DNA of 64,000 nt from positions 8,680,001-8,744,000 of the forward strand of contig CM082585.2 in assembly GCA_040954595.2 (NCBI GenBank). Reading direction: 5' to 3'. This DNA is from Balanoglossus misakiensis (lineage: Eukaryota > Hemichordata). Made by a program: the position numbers and the translations under genes. Under the pieces are notes generated by a model. That model saw only the letters and a program-made list of their open reading frames with translations. It was not told the DNA's origin and did not search any database. Of this stretch, positions 20,436-32,917 are shown in pieces (within the stretch, counting starts at the first letter, position 1; each line of letters starts with the position of its first letter).

Positions 20436-23400
20436 TTAACACCAACCCGGAGTCCAGGTGTTGTTGTAGAATATGTTGGGATTGGCGATTTCGGGTTGCA
20501 TGTCCGGAAAGAAAGTATCGGGGGCTCCTTCCGTTATCCGATCAGCGAGAGCCAGTAGTTCGATGACCTTCTCCGGCATGGTATCCGCCAAGTTCTTGAT
20601 TTCACGGGGGTCAGCTGTGGAGATAATAAAGGGCGACAATTGTCTTACGCACATGTGCTAAACCAGAGACTCTGGTTACAAAAATTATATACAGTCAATG
20701 TAATAAGGCAAAGTGCTGTCCAAACAACAGACAAGATGGCGGCGACCATAGTCTGTGTCAGAGATCGGGATGGGAAAAGACATAAAATTGGGCGAAAAGA
20801 AGTGACACAACCAAAGTCTACTTATACGGTGCGCATGAAATATGGAAGGAAGCGAAGGCAGTCAAATATTTGAATGCGTCGAACGCAAAATTTGGATTGG
20901 ACGTAATGTTTGTACACACGAAATTACGCACATGCGCATAAGACGATCGTCGGTTTTTAATTAAGTTTGAAAATAAATATACAATGTGATCATTTCCTAG
21001 TACCTGATATATCAAACAACTGTGTCCCATCCTTAGGAGCACTAACGTCAGGAATGTCCACAGATCCCAGTATTTCCGGTGGTGGATACCACGAATCTGT
21101 GAAAAAACAACAACGTACGGATGATTTTCCTCTCTTAGCGAGATCTCGCGAGACTTGGTAGCAACGGATTGCTTGCCTAGTAATACAAGTCACGATTGAA
21201 ACAACAATAATAAATTCAACTTTGTATATAAGATATTCTCACCTGTTCTGGTATTGTCAATGTCGAAGGAGATATTCCTGATGACGTCATAGCGCCCGTG
21301 AATAAGTTTGTAATCCCCATCTCTATACGCAGCGAAGCAAAAGTAATCGTGATTGCTTGCGATTTAACTGAACCAAATCAAGAGTCTCGGACAATCGATT
21401 GTCGGATGAGTTTTCCAACCGTGTCGTTCAGCGAGTCAAACATGTCATAAAATTTAGTTCTATATGAAACGACTGTGCAGATTCTAAAACGGAATTTATA
21501 TGTGATATGAAGCTGATAACTTTCTTGGCAAATTATTGGCCGGGCGTTTCAAATCGGGCGTGACGTACAAAACACTTTGAAGTGCGCGGATTTACCTTAT
21601 GGCTACGCAGTGGCTGACGGGATGGGAATCGTAATGGATCATCATGCCAGTTCGCGGTGACGGTTCTCCCTTGGATATTGTGTTCCACACGTCCATCCCG
21701 TCCAAATTAGAAGCTGTCACACACACATGTATGCGGTGAAGCAGAAAAGGGAAAGTCGGCAACACACGGATGGTACAAGTTGGACGGGAATAGGCCTACA
21801 TTACAGACGGTTATTTCCCCCAATATCTCCCCAATTCTCGCTCGTTCTCGTTCTCTCTCATTCTCTGCCCCCCCCCCTCCCCTTCGCCCAAGAATGACAT
21901 GCATAGACTGATAAAAGCTATAACTTAATCGTGTTATAAACCGTTATGATGCTATAAAGATCAATTGTGTGAACCAAATATGTCACCTTCTCGTTTGCGC
22001 CCTTTCTCCATGTTTTGACTTACCCGGAGTACCTCCAGCCAAAGTTAAGAGAGTAGTAAAGTAGTCTGTCACGTGGATCAGCCTGTCAATTTAATTGGAG
22101 CATAAACGAAAAAGATTTAAATTAACATTTTTAACAAAACGTTAATTTGCATGCGAGCTGTATCATTATAAGTGTGCATCCAGGTAAGCAGATACAATAC
22201 AACAATATCAATGCGATTGTTGACTTACTCATTGCTTACGTATCCGGTTTTCTCAAGCAGTGGACTGTGTACGAAGTTGCTAGTCCTTACGCCACCCTCA
22301 AACGGCGTGGCCATAGCGCCCCGCAGTGGCCACTGTGTGCCAAAGAACAAGGGGCCACCATTCTGCAAGAAAGAAGAGGCGGGGTGAGCTTGATGATGTG
22401 TACTGGAATAGACGGTTACGATGTTATGGTTGCGAACGAGGTTGCGCATGCTCGGTTGTTATAAAGAAGCCATGTGCTGGAGGGTGATTTGAAGACTCAC
22501 TTTGAGCCACGTACTACAGAAAATGCAAATCCCAATATATCACACTAAGCAAATATTTTTTTCTCCGTAATGCTCCGCATTATCTAGTGTGAGTGACGTG
22601 AAATATGACAAAAGTTTACAAATGTAAGGTAAACGAAATTAAAGTTCATGTACTTACATCAGCAAGGTAGATGATCACGCTGTCTTTGTACATATCATTC
22701 GCTTTTAAGGCTGTGGTTATATTGCCAACAATCTCATCGAGCATTGAAATCATTCCTGAAATAACAGACGAAGGCGAGTATTAGGCTACACACATTATGT
22801 CAGATTGTAAGCATTAACTGTCCGATTGTAAAGGGCACTCCACTTCACATTCGACCAATACATCGAGGGCTACTACAAAATAAGCTTCCGTAAATATATA
22901 TGGGAGGGTAGGAGTGGGATAGACATGTTTATGTTATTTTATAACACTTACCACGATAATCACGTAGGCCTTTATCTTCCCATACGTTCGGTAGTGGATC
23001 ATACAAATCCTTAAAACGGCTGGGAGACTAAAATGTATAATGAGAGACCTTTCTCGTTACTGAAGATTCTTGCTAAATATTTCTGGACATGTGATATTTA
23101 TTCATTTATTTGGTATGTAGGCTTCTATGGATGAAGTGCGTTAGATTTATGGTGTCTGATTGCTTTCAAATTTGGCGGGACAACCACTCACCTGGAACGG
23201 GAAATGGGGCAACAGGAAGGACATGTACAAGAACATTGGCACATCCGGGTTGTGTCTGGCGATCAGATCGACGGCCCTCTGCCCTGTGTGCTCCTGTGAG
23301 GAAATTGCATCAGAGATATTATCTACCAACAGTGGCAACACCTGGCCATTCGATAAATGACAACGGTATTTAAACCCATAGGGGCTAGTAATGATGGACT

Positions 23401-25273
23401 TACACTGGCATGTGTTCCCTGAAGATGGAATACAGCCCCCGTGTTATCGTGGAAATCCAGTCCGGTTTCACCAGCATCTTCTCCAATCAATTCGTTAGCA
23501 GGATCTTCGATTGAAACTAACCAGGACAGACAAAAAATTTGCATTACAAGAAAATTTGAATTTAGAATATACAAGTACAGGACCAGTATGCCCCCAACTG
23601 GGCCCACACGCGGATATGTCACTGTTAACAAGACTTGCAACCTACCGGAGTGTGTGTAGTAGTCAATATAACCGTGCTGAGGTCCATAGTGAGTGTCAAA
23701 TCCCCGCCATAACGGTGTGACGTCCCAGCGACAGGCTCCCAAGTGCCATCTGCGGTGAGAGGGGAATCAAATACGTCAGTCATGTGCGCCTCTTGACAGT
23801 GACATCCTTAAGAAGTGAACAATCCGATAAAACGCCCGGAAAGGTCAGTTGTGTGCGGGTTCGCCATCACACGTGGTTAGCGTTGACCACGTGGTTAGGG
23901 TGAAAGGTCGCAGAGCGCCCGCACACGACCGAATCTTTCAGTTTACCCGATAAAGCACCAAGTCAAAGAGTTCACGCAAGTTCTCCGACAATGGGGATGC
24001 TATGTCTTGATATAGAAAGGGTTGAAGTCAACGAAGAGATATACCGCCATATGTTCAGTAAAGTGACTCACTTTCCTACGATGTGGTTTGTGTAGCCCAG
24101 TTCCTTCAGATATTCCGGCAGAATTTTGACTTCTCGGGACAAATAACTCGGCTGAGCTGGCATAATCATGGCGTGCTTGGGAAAAAAATGAAAATCAGTG
24201 ATGCAGCAATACTCATTAATGTGTGTAGCCTAAATCGATCTTTAGACGTAGGAGAATGTTAACTCTTATAGCGACAGCTTGGTACATTCACATTCATACT
24301 TACCCCTAGGCCGTATCGGAACGGGTATAGTCCGCTTAAAAGCGCCGCTCGTGTACTGGAGAAAAATGAAGAGAACACCAAACATTAATTGACTTGGCGG
24401 CACCATCTTTCATTGTATATATTATAGTATATATATTAAGTCACGTTGTCTTACTTACGGTGTACAGATTGGTTGCACGTAGGTCTGATTGAAAATAACG
24501 CCAGTCCTCGCCAGATTGTTCAAATTTGGCGTTTTCATGAAACCCACTTGATCATTCCATTCAACGTCAGAATAACCTAATAAGGAAAAACATATACCAC
24601 CAGCTTTATTTACGGCTCATAATTACACTTATACGTGTACTTGACGTGCGATTACAGAGAAACATCTTGTGTATGATACTTTGAATCTTGCAAAGTGAAC
24701 GTACCAATGTTATCCACGGCGTCTTTCCATGTCCCCTTGCTTTTATGATGGATTTTATACAAATTAATAAATTTCTATTTTTAACCGAATTCAGAAATGA
24801 GCCCCGTGAGTTGAAAACAGTCAGCCACACAAAGACAGACACACACAGAGACACATACAGCTAAGAATTTAATATGAAGTACCTACCGGAATTATCAGAC
24901 AGCAAGAATATGATGTGGGGTTTCTTTTGCTCTATAAACAGAGGTGACAATCAAGTAGTAAATTAGTAAAGTGGAATACACAGCAAAACAATATTAAGCC
25001 GATATTTCCGATCCTTTACCTTATATCATGACAAACTCATTGCATCTACCGAATACATTCCTCTTTACGAAATTTAGAAAAAAACTTGATACTCGGGGTC
25101 TTGTCGATGATAGGACGCTGACTGGACTGGTATTCTGAAAAGTTCTCGGTTGGTGTGTGTGATCCCAATACAGTTGAGACGGGGGAGGGGCCGTGAGTTA
25201 ACTTACCCGCAAGAGCCATGGCTACAGCACAGGGCAGAAGCGCAGCAACAACAGCAGCAACAAACAACTTCAT
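20436..25273 (-). CDS. Arylsulfatase B-like protein 1 (16 exons)
   Basis: Secreted or lysosomal sulfatase-family protein of 513 residues, closest in motifs to ARSB/ARSI/ARSJ. Exons in transcription order: 25273-25207, 24931-24887, 24576-24459, 24355-24304, 24175-24072, 23749-23646, 23516-23404, 23293-23192, 23027-22952, 22755-22658, 22362-22229, 22082-22024, 21713-21596, 21322-21243, 21096-21004, 20614-20436. A signal peptide ([20 protein letters not shown]) opens the protein. CTPTR at 75-79 is the formylglycine site (Cys75), and VGKWHLG, LLPHFPF and ADNGGP are present. Against human ARSB, the second Asp of the LLxDD metal pair is Asn36, and the active-site Lys after WPLRG is Met310; both are unusual. 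The start is preceded 13 nt upstream by a splice acceptor, implying a 5' UTR intron as in the divergent paralogue. An upstream in-frame ATG at 25306 would fall in that intron. Confidence 0.93.
20879..20958 (+). repeat. Dispersed repeat family C, copy 2
   Basis: Copy of 11882-11978 in the last intron of arylsulfatase 1, ending in the ATAAGACGATCGTCGG block. Confidence 0.7.
21136..21180 (+). repeat. Dispersed repeat family D-like, partial
   Basis: GCGAGATCTCGCGAGA palindromic core followed at a distance by TTGCCTAG, as in the guanylate cyclase intron copies but more diverged. Confidence 0.4.
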
Positions 25274-25286
25274 GACGGACAGCAAT

Positions 25287-25472
25287 CTAAAACGAAAATA
25301 ACGCATCAGGAATCAGCTGTGGCAACCAGTGTCTGTTACCTGAACATGCAAACGAATGACGCCGAGACACAAAGACAAACAAAACTGCCTCACCTCCTGG
25401 TGACAGAATTGAGTGGATTTGAGTGTTACCCTCTGAAGTCGCGACTTTGTGATCGCCGTGGCCTCTTTTTAT
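25287..25472 (-). promoter_or_regulatory. Predicted arylsulfatase 1 core promoter and 5' UTR intron
   Basis: Minus strand: ATAAAAAG at 25472-25465, then about 30-35 bp to a TTCAGAGG that could start transcription, a donor after 25394 (GGAG|GTGAGG) and an acceptor ending at 25287, leaving 13 nt of leader before the ATG at 25273. The same order of elements is found before the divergent gene. Predicted only. Confidence 0.45.
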
Positions 25473-27848
25473 TTCCTAAAATCCCCAAAAAACATAAGGC
25501 CATTTAAAAACAACCACCAAATCAAAATCGACCACGCCGATTAATGGTGCTAAATGTCTGACATTAACCGTACTTGAGGGGTTAGTTCTATCCATTAGCA
25601 TGTCTGTATGTCTGTATGGATGGATGGATGGATGGATGCTGGGTGAACTGGCAGAGTTAGGCAAAGGTTTCCCACGAACCAAAACAACAATTACAATTAA
25701 TCATTCTTTTCCCTTTCTTTCAGGTCTACTGCCATATGTTTGGGGAGCTTCAAAATAGCCCTTGTACTTTCCCCAGTACAATTTTGCCTGATAATTACCA
25801 TTGTCATTTATTTCCGGGTGGGGACAGTCATCCACTCCACTTGATCACAGTTCACGACTGGTCCTGTATACATTTGTGCCGAAACGACACAAGCGCACCA
25901 CGCAACTGTAAACAAACATGGCTGACATGTGCTGTGTGACAGACTGTGGTGATGCAGCGCCACCTTACGACTGACTTCAGGGATTAAAGCCACCGTCCAG
26001 AACAACAGTCACTGCACGCAGGCGCCGCTAGCGGTGATGTCGCATGTTGAAAAAAACACCACGGCTTTTATGAGCAGCATCATAAATAAACATGGTGTCA
26101 AAAGTCAACGTTTCTACAATAGGTTACTTCGAACAGTGATGGCGCTCCAAAAGTTCCGCCTTATCACCACCAGAGATAAATTAGCATAAACATGAAAACT
26201 GCTGACGATTGTAAACCAACCATGTGGTCGGACTTTGCGAAACATGTTGTTAGGCCTAATTATTTATCGTCTGGAAAGAGGGGGAGGGCTGGCTTTCACT
26301 ATTGTGTTTGTATCAGGTTAAAATGAATCGTGTCATACGTTTTTGAGTGAGAGCTCTTTATGCTTGATATAAACAAACTATAACACACAGTGGTGGCCAG
26401 ATTAGGTTCTAAAGTAATTTGTCCAAAGGCAAGTCAATAGAGATTTATATTTTTGGGTATTGATATACAAATATTTCAATGTGTTATGAATCAAAATTGG
26501 AACACAAAAAGGTTGAAAAATGCAAATGTACACAAAAACTGTACATAATTTTTAGTGGACTAAACCCAGGTTTTTTTAATGAAAACAATTTAGGCTAAAT
26601 CAACCAGGCTCGGGTTAACTATTAAAAACACAGTTTGTATTTCACCACGTTGTGTTCACATCCAGTTCCGGGGTATGCATGAAAGTCGGCAAATCAATAT
26701 GAAAAAAAAATCTAAAAAATGCCGCAATCGACAACGAAATTTAATAGACAATTTGTAAAAAGTTACGAGCATTTCCATACTGTTTAACCAGATGCTATCT
26801 TCTTCATTCACGACAACATTTACTGCACGTTCGCAATTATTTTCACATTTTATATTCGGGAAGGCCAGTCCTAAAAAGGACGCATTTACTTTCCAACATT
26901 TTATCTTCTGGAAGGGAAATAACCGTTTCAGTACAATATGGACACTGAAATAAAATGGAGGGAAAATTAACTGAAATTAATGTCCTATCGTACGTTTCAG
27001 CCTATGTACACTGTATTAACACGATAATTAGGGCATCAAAAAAGGGATCGTTTAGATACCAGTTTACCTCAAACAAATAGATGGGTTCATATAGTGATTA
27101 AACATATAATAAATACATGACATCCATAACTAGAAATTTAGTTTGTAGCAGATGTTTACGACCGTTGAACTGAGTGAAAATGGTGTACATGTATATGTAT
27201 AAATCTGTATCTGTGAATCTTTTTAACTTCTTGGCTTATTAGAAGTGTATGTTCTTAAAAAGCAACAGGAAACATTGACGGGAAAATCAACTGGGATAAA
27301 TAGATAACGGGAATAAAACATCATATTTGTTTCTCAGCTGTGATTAATTTCAATGTTTTTTTTTTCTAATTTGGCGTGATCGAGAGTCACTGTCCGCGCG
27401 CGGGTTGGTCGGTTTGCGTTGTAGTGTGATGTTGCCTGTTGGTGAGGCTTTGGTTTTTTCTGATGCCAATGAAGTCCCATGAGGGGGGGGGAGAGGGGAG
27501 GGGGGGAGAGAGAGAGAGAAAGAGAGAGAGAATGACCGAATTTCAGTCGTGACTGTGTAGAACAATACCGTATGACTGCATGTATGTCATAAAACAATAA
27601 TAATAGTTTATTCATATAAAATATAGGCCGTAGGCCTCTGCGGATATACCATAAAATTTATTGCAGTAATAATTTAGTAAACTGCGGTTATCTCGCAAAG
27701 GGAAAATGGCAATAATGTCTTGATCGATCCTGTGATTGGATGATGTCGTAGAAAAGTTTCGAAATGGCCTTTCTACGCCCGATGCGAGTCCATGATTCTG
27801 ATTGGCTGCGAACTTGAAGGAATCAAACGTTCCTGAGCGTTATTCTCA
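25473..27848. other. Intergenic between the divergent arylsulfatase genes
   Basis: About 2.4 kb separating the two promoters. It contains a (GGAT)n tract at about 25614-25639 and a G-rich and (GA)n tract at about 27482-27532. The rest is AT-rich with only short open frames, and I see no gene. Any shared enhancer would be expected here. Confidence 0.6.
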
Positions 27849-28095
27849 ATAAAAAGACAGAAAAAACGCTGTATTTTCAGTTCGGAGCGGACACCAGAGA
27901 TATCTCTCCCGGTGTTAGAAGGTAAGAAGAGTATCCCGCACTCAATCCCTCTCAGTAATATTGCTTTTATATATTGAATGGTCGAATTCGCATAGAGTAG
28001 TTGACTTTTAACATTAGTCACTGAATGCTCAGTCACCCTCGCAAGCATTGCTCATCCTAGTGACCGCGAACAATATTTTCTCACATTTTTTTCAG
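27849..28095 (+). promoter_or_regulatory. Predicted arylsulfatase 2 TATA/Inr promoter and 5' UTR intron
   Basis: ATAAAAAG at 27849-27856 lies 30 bp before the A of an initiator-like TCAGTTC (A at 27879). A 43-nt leader exon then ends in GAAG|GTAAGA at 27921/27922, and an acceptor ends at 28095, 14 nt before the ATG at 28110. TATA spacing, initiator and splice sites all fit. Transcription itself is not observed. Confidence 0.6.
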
Positions 28096-28109
28096 ATTAT
28101 TCCTCCAAA

Positions 28110-28628
28110 ATGAATCTTGCGATAATTGTCTCAGCTTTGCTGTTGGGCGTCGCTCTTGGCTTCCCCGGTAAGTTGCTGGAAATACCCCGGCCAAAACCAC
28201 TGGACCTCCACATACAAATGAAGTCATTCAGCCTTGTTTGCTTTTAGATGACTGTTCAAAACTTTTTTCCGACAGAGAGACATGCACGTTCAAGTTCATC
28301 AAGTTCCTCAAGTTCCGAGGAAGGTACGGTTGGATTTTGAAATTTCGACTATCAGTTGCATGCATGGTTGAATCTAACAGGACTGTTTATCCCGACTGTT
28401 TATGTAGATACAATAGACCACTTTCCGAACTCTAAGACACAATGACGTAAGTGTTCTCTCGCACTACTGTCGACAGTATGCGCTTTGCCCAAAAAAACTC
28501 TACTTTGAAAATACAGCCTCGTCAACAATATGGTTTATTATTTGTCTGCAGAAGGGGAAAAGCCACCGCATATCATATTCTTGCTGTCAGACAATTCAGG
28601 TAAGTTAAATAGAAGCTTGAGTCAATGC

Positions 28629-28663
<35 letters not shown>

Positions 28664-31600
28664 ACCCTCTCTCGCCTCCTCTCTCTCCCTCCCCCTGCCC
28701 ACTCTCTCTCGCCCTCTCTCTCTTCCCTCCTTCTCCCGCTCTTTCTGATTTATGTGTGAACCAACGAGTATACGAATTCCATTATAATTCCATTTATTTC
28801 CTAGGCTGGGCTGATGTTGAATGGAACGATCCCATTGGTATCATGCACACGCCGTACATGAACAACCTAGCGACGAACGGTGTCATTTTAAATCAAACAT
28901 ACGTCCAACCCATTTGCACTCCGTAAGTATTCCCAAATTATGGAACTCATGGCGAGGCATCTGGGTTGATGGGGGGGGGGGGCTCTCTCATCTCTGCTAT
29001 TTTCACATTGGGTTCTGCAAGACCATTCAAATTAGAATATCACAGGTGAATGTACATGTTTGATGGTCATGATGAATAGTATAACTTATCTAATCGTCTT
29101 TCCTCTGTTTTACAGTACCAGGGCTGCCCTGTTGACGGGATATTATCCTTCACGATACGGTTTAGGAGTAAGTATATAAGCATTCATCTCTGTTAGCCTA
29201 AGAATCGTGGCGCATCAACACATCCTATACACTTCCTATAATCGCGTTTACGATTAAGTACAATTTTCGAATTTCTGCCTTCTTGTGCAAACAGACAGTC
29301 TTTTAAGAAAATGCATTCTATTTTTTTCCAGCATGCCATGATCATGCCATCACAACCGAGTTATTTGACCCGGGAATTCAAAATTTTGCCGGAATATCTC
29401 AAGGAGCTGGGCTACGTAAATCACATTGTGGGAAAGTAAGTAAATCAAGCAATATAGCAATGTTTAAGGTAGAATGCAAGCAACAGCTAACAAAAATAAA
29501 CTTATTATTATATCATGTATGTACTGTCTCATTTCAGGTGGCATCTTGGAGCTTGCCGTTGGGACGTCACACCATTACATCGTGGATTTGACACCCACTT
29601 TGGCCCACACCACGGCTATATCGACTACTACACTCACTCCAGTAGGTTCCATTTATCCTCTAACCGCTCAGTTTTGATGTCGTAACTGCATGCGCCTTCG
29701 CACTGAAGTACCACAGGACCGTACCTCACTTGTTGCATTACAGGAAACTATATTATCAGGAATCTATATATTCACGTTAAACCTCTTTTGAATGTACGTT
29801 GCAGTTTCCGTCTATGCCCCCGAAAATCAGTTACTCGGACAAGACCCAGGCGAAGTGGCGCTTGATTTCCATGACAACACTGGGGCAGTTTTCCACAATC
29901 GAGGGACACACGCGAGTGTAAGATTCTATTTATTTATTTTTTTTGGCTGTCCTTATATTCACGCCAAGGTTAGGGGGTAACCTCAACCGATTTGGTGCTG
30001 TAAGCTACGGGTTCAAGTCCTCCTCTAGATACTGGTATATGACTTATTAGAATACTGGGGTTGAAGCTAGATGATATTGAAAATTGGCACGACACTTAAT
30101 GCTCCGGACACGCTCTAGACACATTCTACTGTACCACAGCACCACCACTACCACCACCAGTAGCAGCAGCAGCAACAACAACAGCAACGATTGTTTTGCT
30201 TTTATGTTTTAGGAATTCACAGGGGAAAGAGCCGTGAACCTAATTCGCAACCACAACCCAAACACACCGATGTTCATGTACATGAGTTTCCTCCTGCCGC
30301 ATTTCCCTTTCCAAGTGAGTATCTTTTGACGATGATGTTTTATCTGCCGACTTCCCTTTCGTAGCCAACTAGCTTTATATATACGTTCACTTAAGTGTTC
30401 CGCCCTTTTTCGCCCTCCATAAACCGACTAAGGAAACAGCGTCTATGTTATCTTCACAGGTTCCTGATCGTTTCAAGAATCTGTATTATCCCATGCCAGT
30501 ACCAGGCCTCCAGGAATACCGCGGTGAGTAAATCATTTACCGTTAACGTATAGTACGCACCCCGGGACAAATTTTCAAAGAAAAAAATTACAGATTAAAA
30601 TTCTTTGCTATACTAAACCGCGACGCGTGAGAAGTCTTTTAAAAACAAAGATGAAAACGGGATGTTCGCTGTCGAGTTTCCATCATGAAAATCGATAGAC
30701 TTAACACAGAGATTGGCATTCCCACTGTGATTCTTTTTCTTGTTTGTTTCAGGAATGATATCAATGGTGGATGAGATTGTCGGAAATATAACTAACGCAT
30801 TGATAGATAACGATATGTACGACAACAGTGTGATCGTGTACCTCAGTGACGTAAGTATACCTATTGCCTTGGTGAAGATGTCAGACTCGGTCGTGTGTGC
30901 AGACGGGCACGACTGTCTTTTCTGTTTACATATTTTGAATATTGCAGGATTTTTTACGCTAGCTTTTGTTTCCTCCTCCTTCAGAATGGCGGCCCGTGGT
31001 TCTTTGGAACTCAGTGGCCACTGCGTGGGGGTCTGGCGACTCCATTTGAGGGCGGGGTGAGATCCACAGCATTTGTACATAGTCCCCTTCTGGAGCAAAC
31101 GGGCTACGTAAACAACGAGTGAGTATAAAACGACTGATTCGATGCAGTTAAGGCAAACATTTTCTTACTCTATCGGTAAATTCTCCGGTCATTTTTTATA
31201 GTACGTGGTACCTGTCAATGTAAGGATACCTCTCTCACAACCCTTGCTTTTCTTGTCAGCGATGGTACGGATGAGTTAGGTGCGCCTCATTTTGCATCTT
31301 TTGTGGGTTGCACATTAAATTGTTGTATTTTCCAGGTTGATCCACATCACCGATTTCTTCCCAACACTCTTAAAGTTAGCAGGAGGAACTCCCGGTAAGA
31401 CGTATTCGCATTAATTAACTACTATCAATTTAATAAGAAGTAACAACAGACATACAAATGGGACATTTTGTTGTTAATGTTGTTTTAAATAACTTTAACC
31501 CACTCTCGTTTCTTCTCTTTTCTTGTCCACTTTTGGTCTTGCCTTGCCTCTGTTCGACGAATATAACGATATCTAGAGGTGGGTTTGGACGGAATGGATG

Positions 31601-32917
31601 TCTGGGACACCATATCGAGGAACGAACCATCGCCCAGAAGTACGGTTCTGCTGCATCAGGATACACACTTCACGAGCGCGTGCACGGTCATAAGGTATTC
31701 CTCGATTTCAGATCGGCTTGCAGCGCTAAGACGTACTGTAGAACGTGTCAGTATGTTGTTTTAGCTATTTTCCTCACCTTTACACGAAAGAAACATTTCT
31801 TTTCAAAAGCTAGTCTTATCATAACTCGTCCAATGGCAGACAGATTATGAATATGCGTCAAAGAATACCTAATCGTGACGTAGGCCTAACCGCACTTTTC
31901 ATCATTATGTAGTTACCGTTAAAGTTGACACAACTCTTCAAATGACACGATAATCGAAATTAAACACGCGTGTTTTTTGTTTCCTCAGGGATGGAGATTA
32001 CAAATTGATCGATGGACGATATGACGTCATCAGAAACATCACTATGGCCGTTGACAACGTACCAACGGGTAAGGCAACCAATGAATAAAATGAAATTGTC
32101 TCAAATTCAAAATGGCCGCCAATCTCTGTGTTAAGTCTATGGAGAAAAATAAAGTAGCGATTTCCATGACAAACAGACGGTGAAACACCTTGTTTTCTTC
32201 TTTGTTTTCAATAAGACTCCCCACACAGTTTAAGATATCAAAGAAATGACAAGTTTGAAGAACTATCGTTCTGCAAATCTGTCCCCGGGGAGGTAACTTC
32301 CCCCCTCCGAATGGTAACTTCGTCCTCACTTACTTTATTTTCTCCAATGCTATCTGCTCTTCAGATTCCTGGTTTCCGCCACCTGAACTAGTGGGAACAG
32401 TGACTGTACCACCTGGCCACGTTCCAAAGAACGGAACTCTACTCTATAACATAGCAGGTAAAACTTGCGCGATTTCACATCATGTTTCCCTGTAAGGCTG
32501 TTGTCTCAAATGTGTTCTAAGGCTCTTCTTACGAGCATCAACTACAATTTCTAAGTTGTCTCAACATGCGAGCCTTGTTGGAATGCCAAGTGCCCGGATT
32601 CCGATTAGAGGGCGGATATAAAGTCAGGGCTCGAGAGAGAGCCACTAACCTTCATTTGCATATTATTTGCATATATCATGCATTGTGCGCATGATGCAAA
32701 CTCAATATTCTATTCCTCTGCAGAGGATCCTCTTGAAATCAACAACTTGGCGGGGGCTAATATGACGGTAGAGATGGCGGCAAAGGTGGAGGAGCTTCGC
32801 CAGCTGGCTGCTCAGATAACTGCCGGCGACCCTGAGCCATTCTTCCCAGACAGTACGCCAGAAATTGCCGATCCCAATGCATTTTACGATAGCACCTGGA
32901 CACCCGGCTGGTGTTAG
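28110..32917 (+). CDS. Arylsulfatase B-like protein 2 (16 exons)
   Basis: Divergent paralogue of the gene at 20436-25273, 512 residues. Exons: 28110-28167, 28552-28599, 28805-28922, 29116-29167, 29332-29435, 29538-29641, 29805-29917, 30213-30314, 30460-30523, 30753-30850, 30985-31118, 31336-31394, 31577-31694, 31989-32068, 32365-32457, 32724-32917. Twelve of sixteen exon lengths equal those of the paralogue. A signal peptide (MNLAIIVSALLLGVALGF) is followed by the sulfatase domain with CTPTR (Cys73 formylglycine site), VGKWHLG, LLPHFPF and SDNGGP. As in the paralogue, the metal-pair Asp is Asn34 and the Lys after WPLRG is Leu304. Several NxT/NxS glycosylation sites fit a secreted or lysosomal protein. 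Natural substrate cannot be read from the sequence. Confidence 0.93.
28629..28740. repeat. (CT)n-rich microsatellite
   Basis: Long polypyrimidine CT tract in intron 2 of arylsulfatase 2, ending about 65 bp before exon 3. Confidence 0.9.
30137..30187. repeat. Compound CAC/AGC/AAC trinucleotide tract
   Basis: CACCAC, then AGC, then AACAAC units in intron 7 of arylsulfatase 2. Confidence 0.75.
30676..30720 (-). repeat. Dispersed repeat family E, copy 2
   Basis: On the minus strand it carries GCCAATCTCTGTGTTAAGTC, identical to a block in 32101-32172. It lies in intron 9 of arylsulfatase 2. Confidence 0.7.
32101..32172 (+). repeat. Dispersed repeat family E, copy 3
   Basis: TCAAATTCAAAATGGCCGCC followed by AATCTCTGTGTTAAGTCTAT and an AT-rich end. 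It lies in intron 14 of arylsulfatase 2, in opposite orientation to copy 2. Confidence 0.7.

Noticed and set aside
28530-28748. Ser/Leu-rich frame suggesting a secreted peptide
   Set aside because: The frame is the translation of the CT microsatellite after arylsulfatase exon 2.
30010-30020. GGTTCAAGTCC resembling a tRNA T arm
   Set aside because: No matching A box or pairable stems around it. Probably a chance B-box match in an intron.
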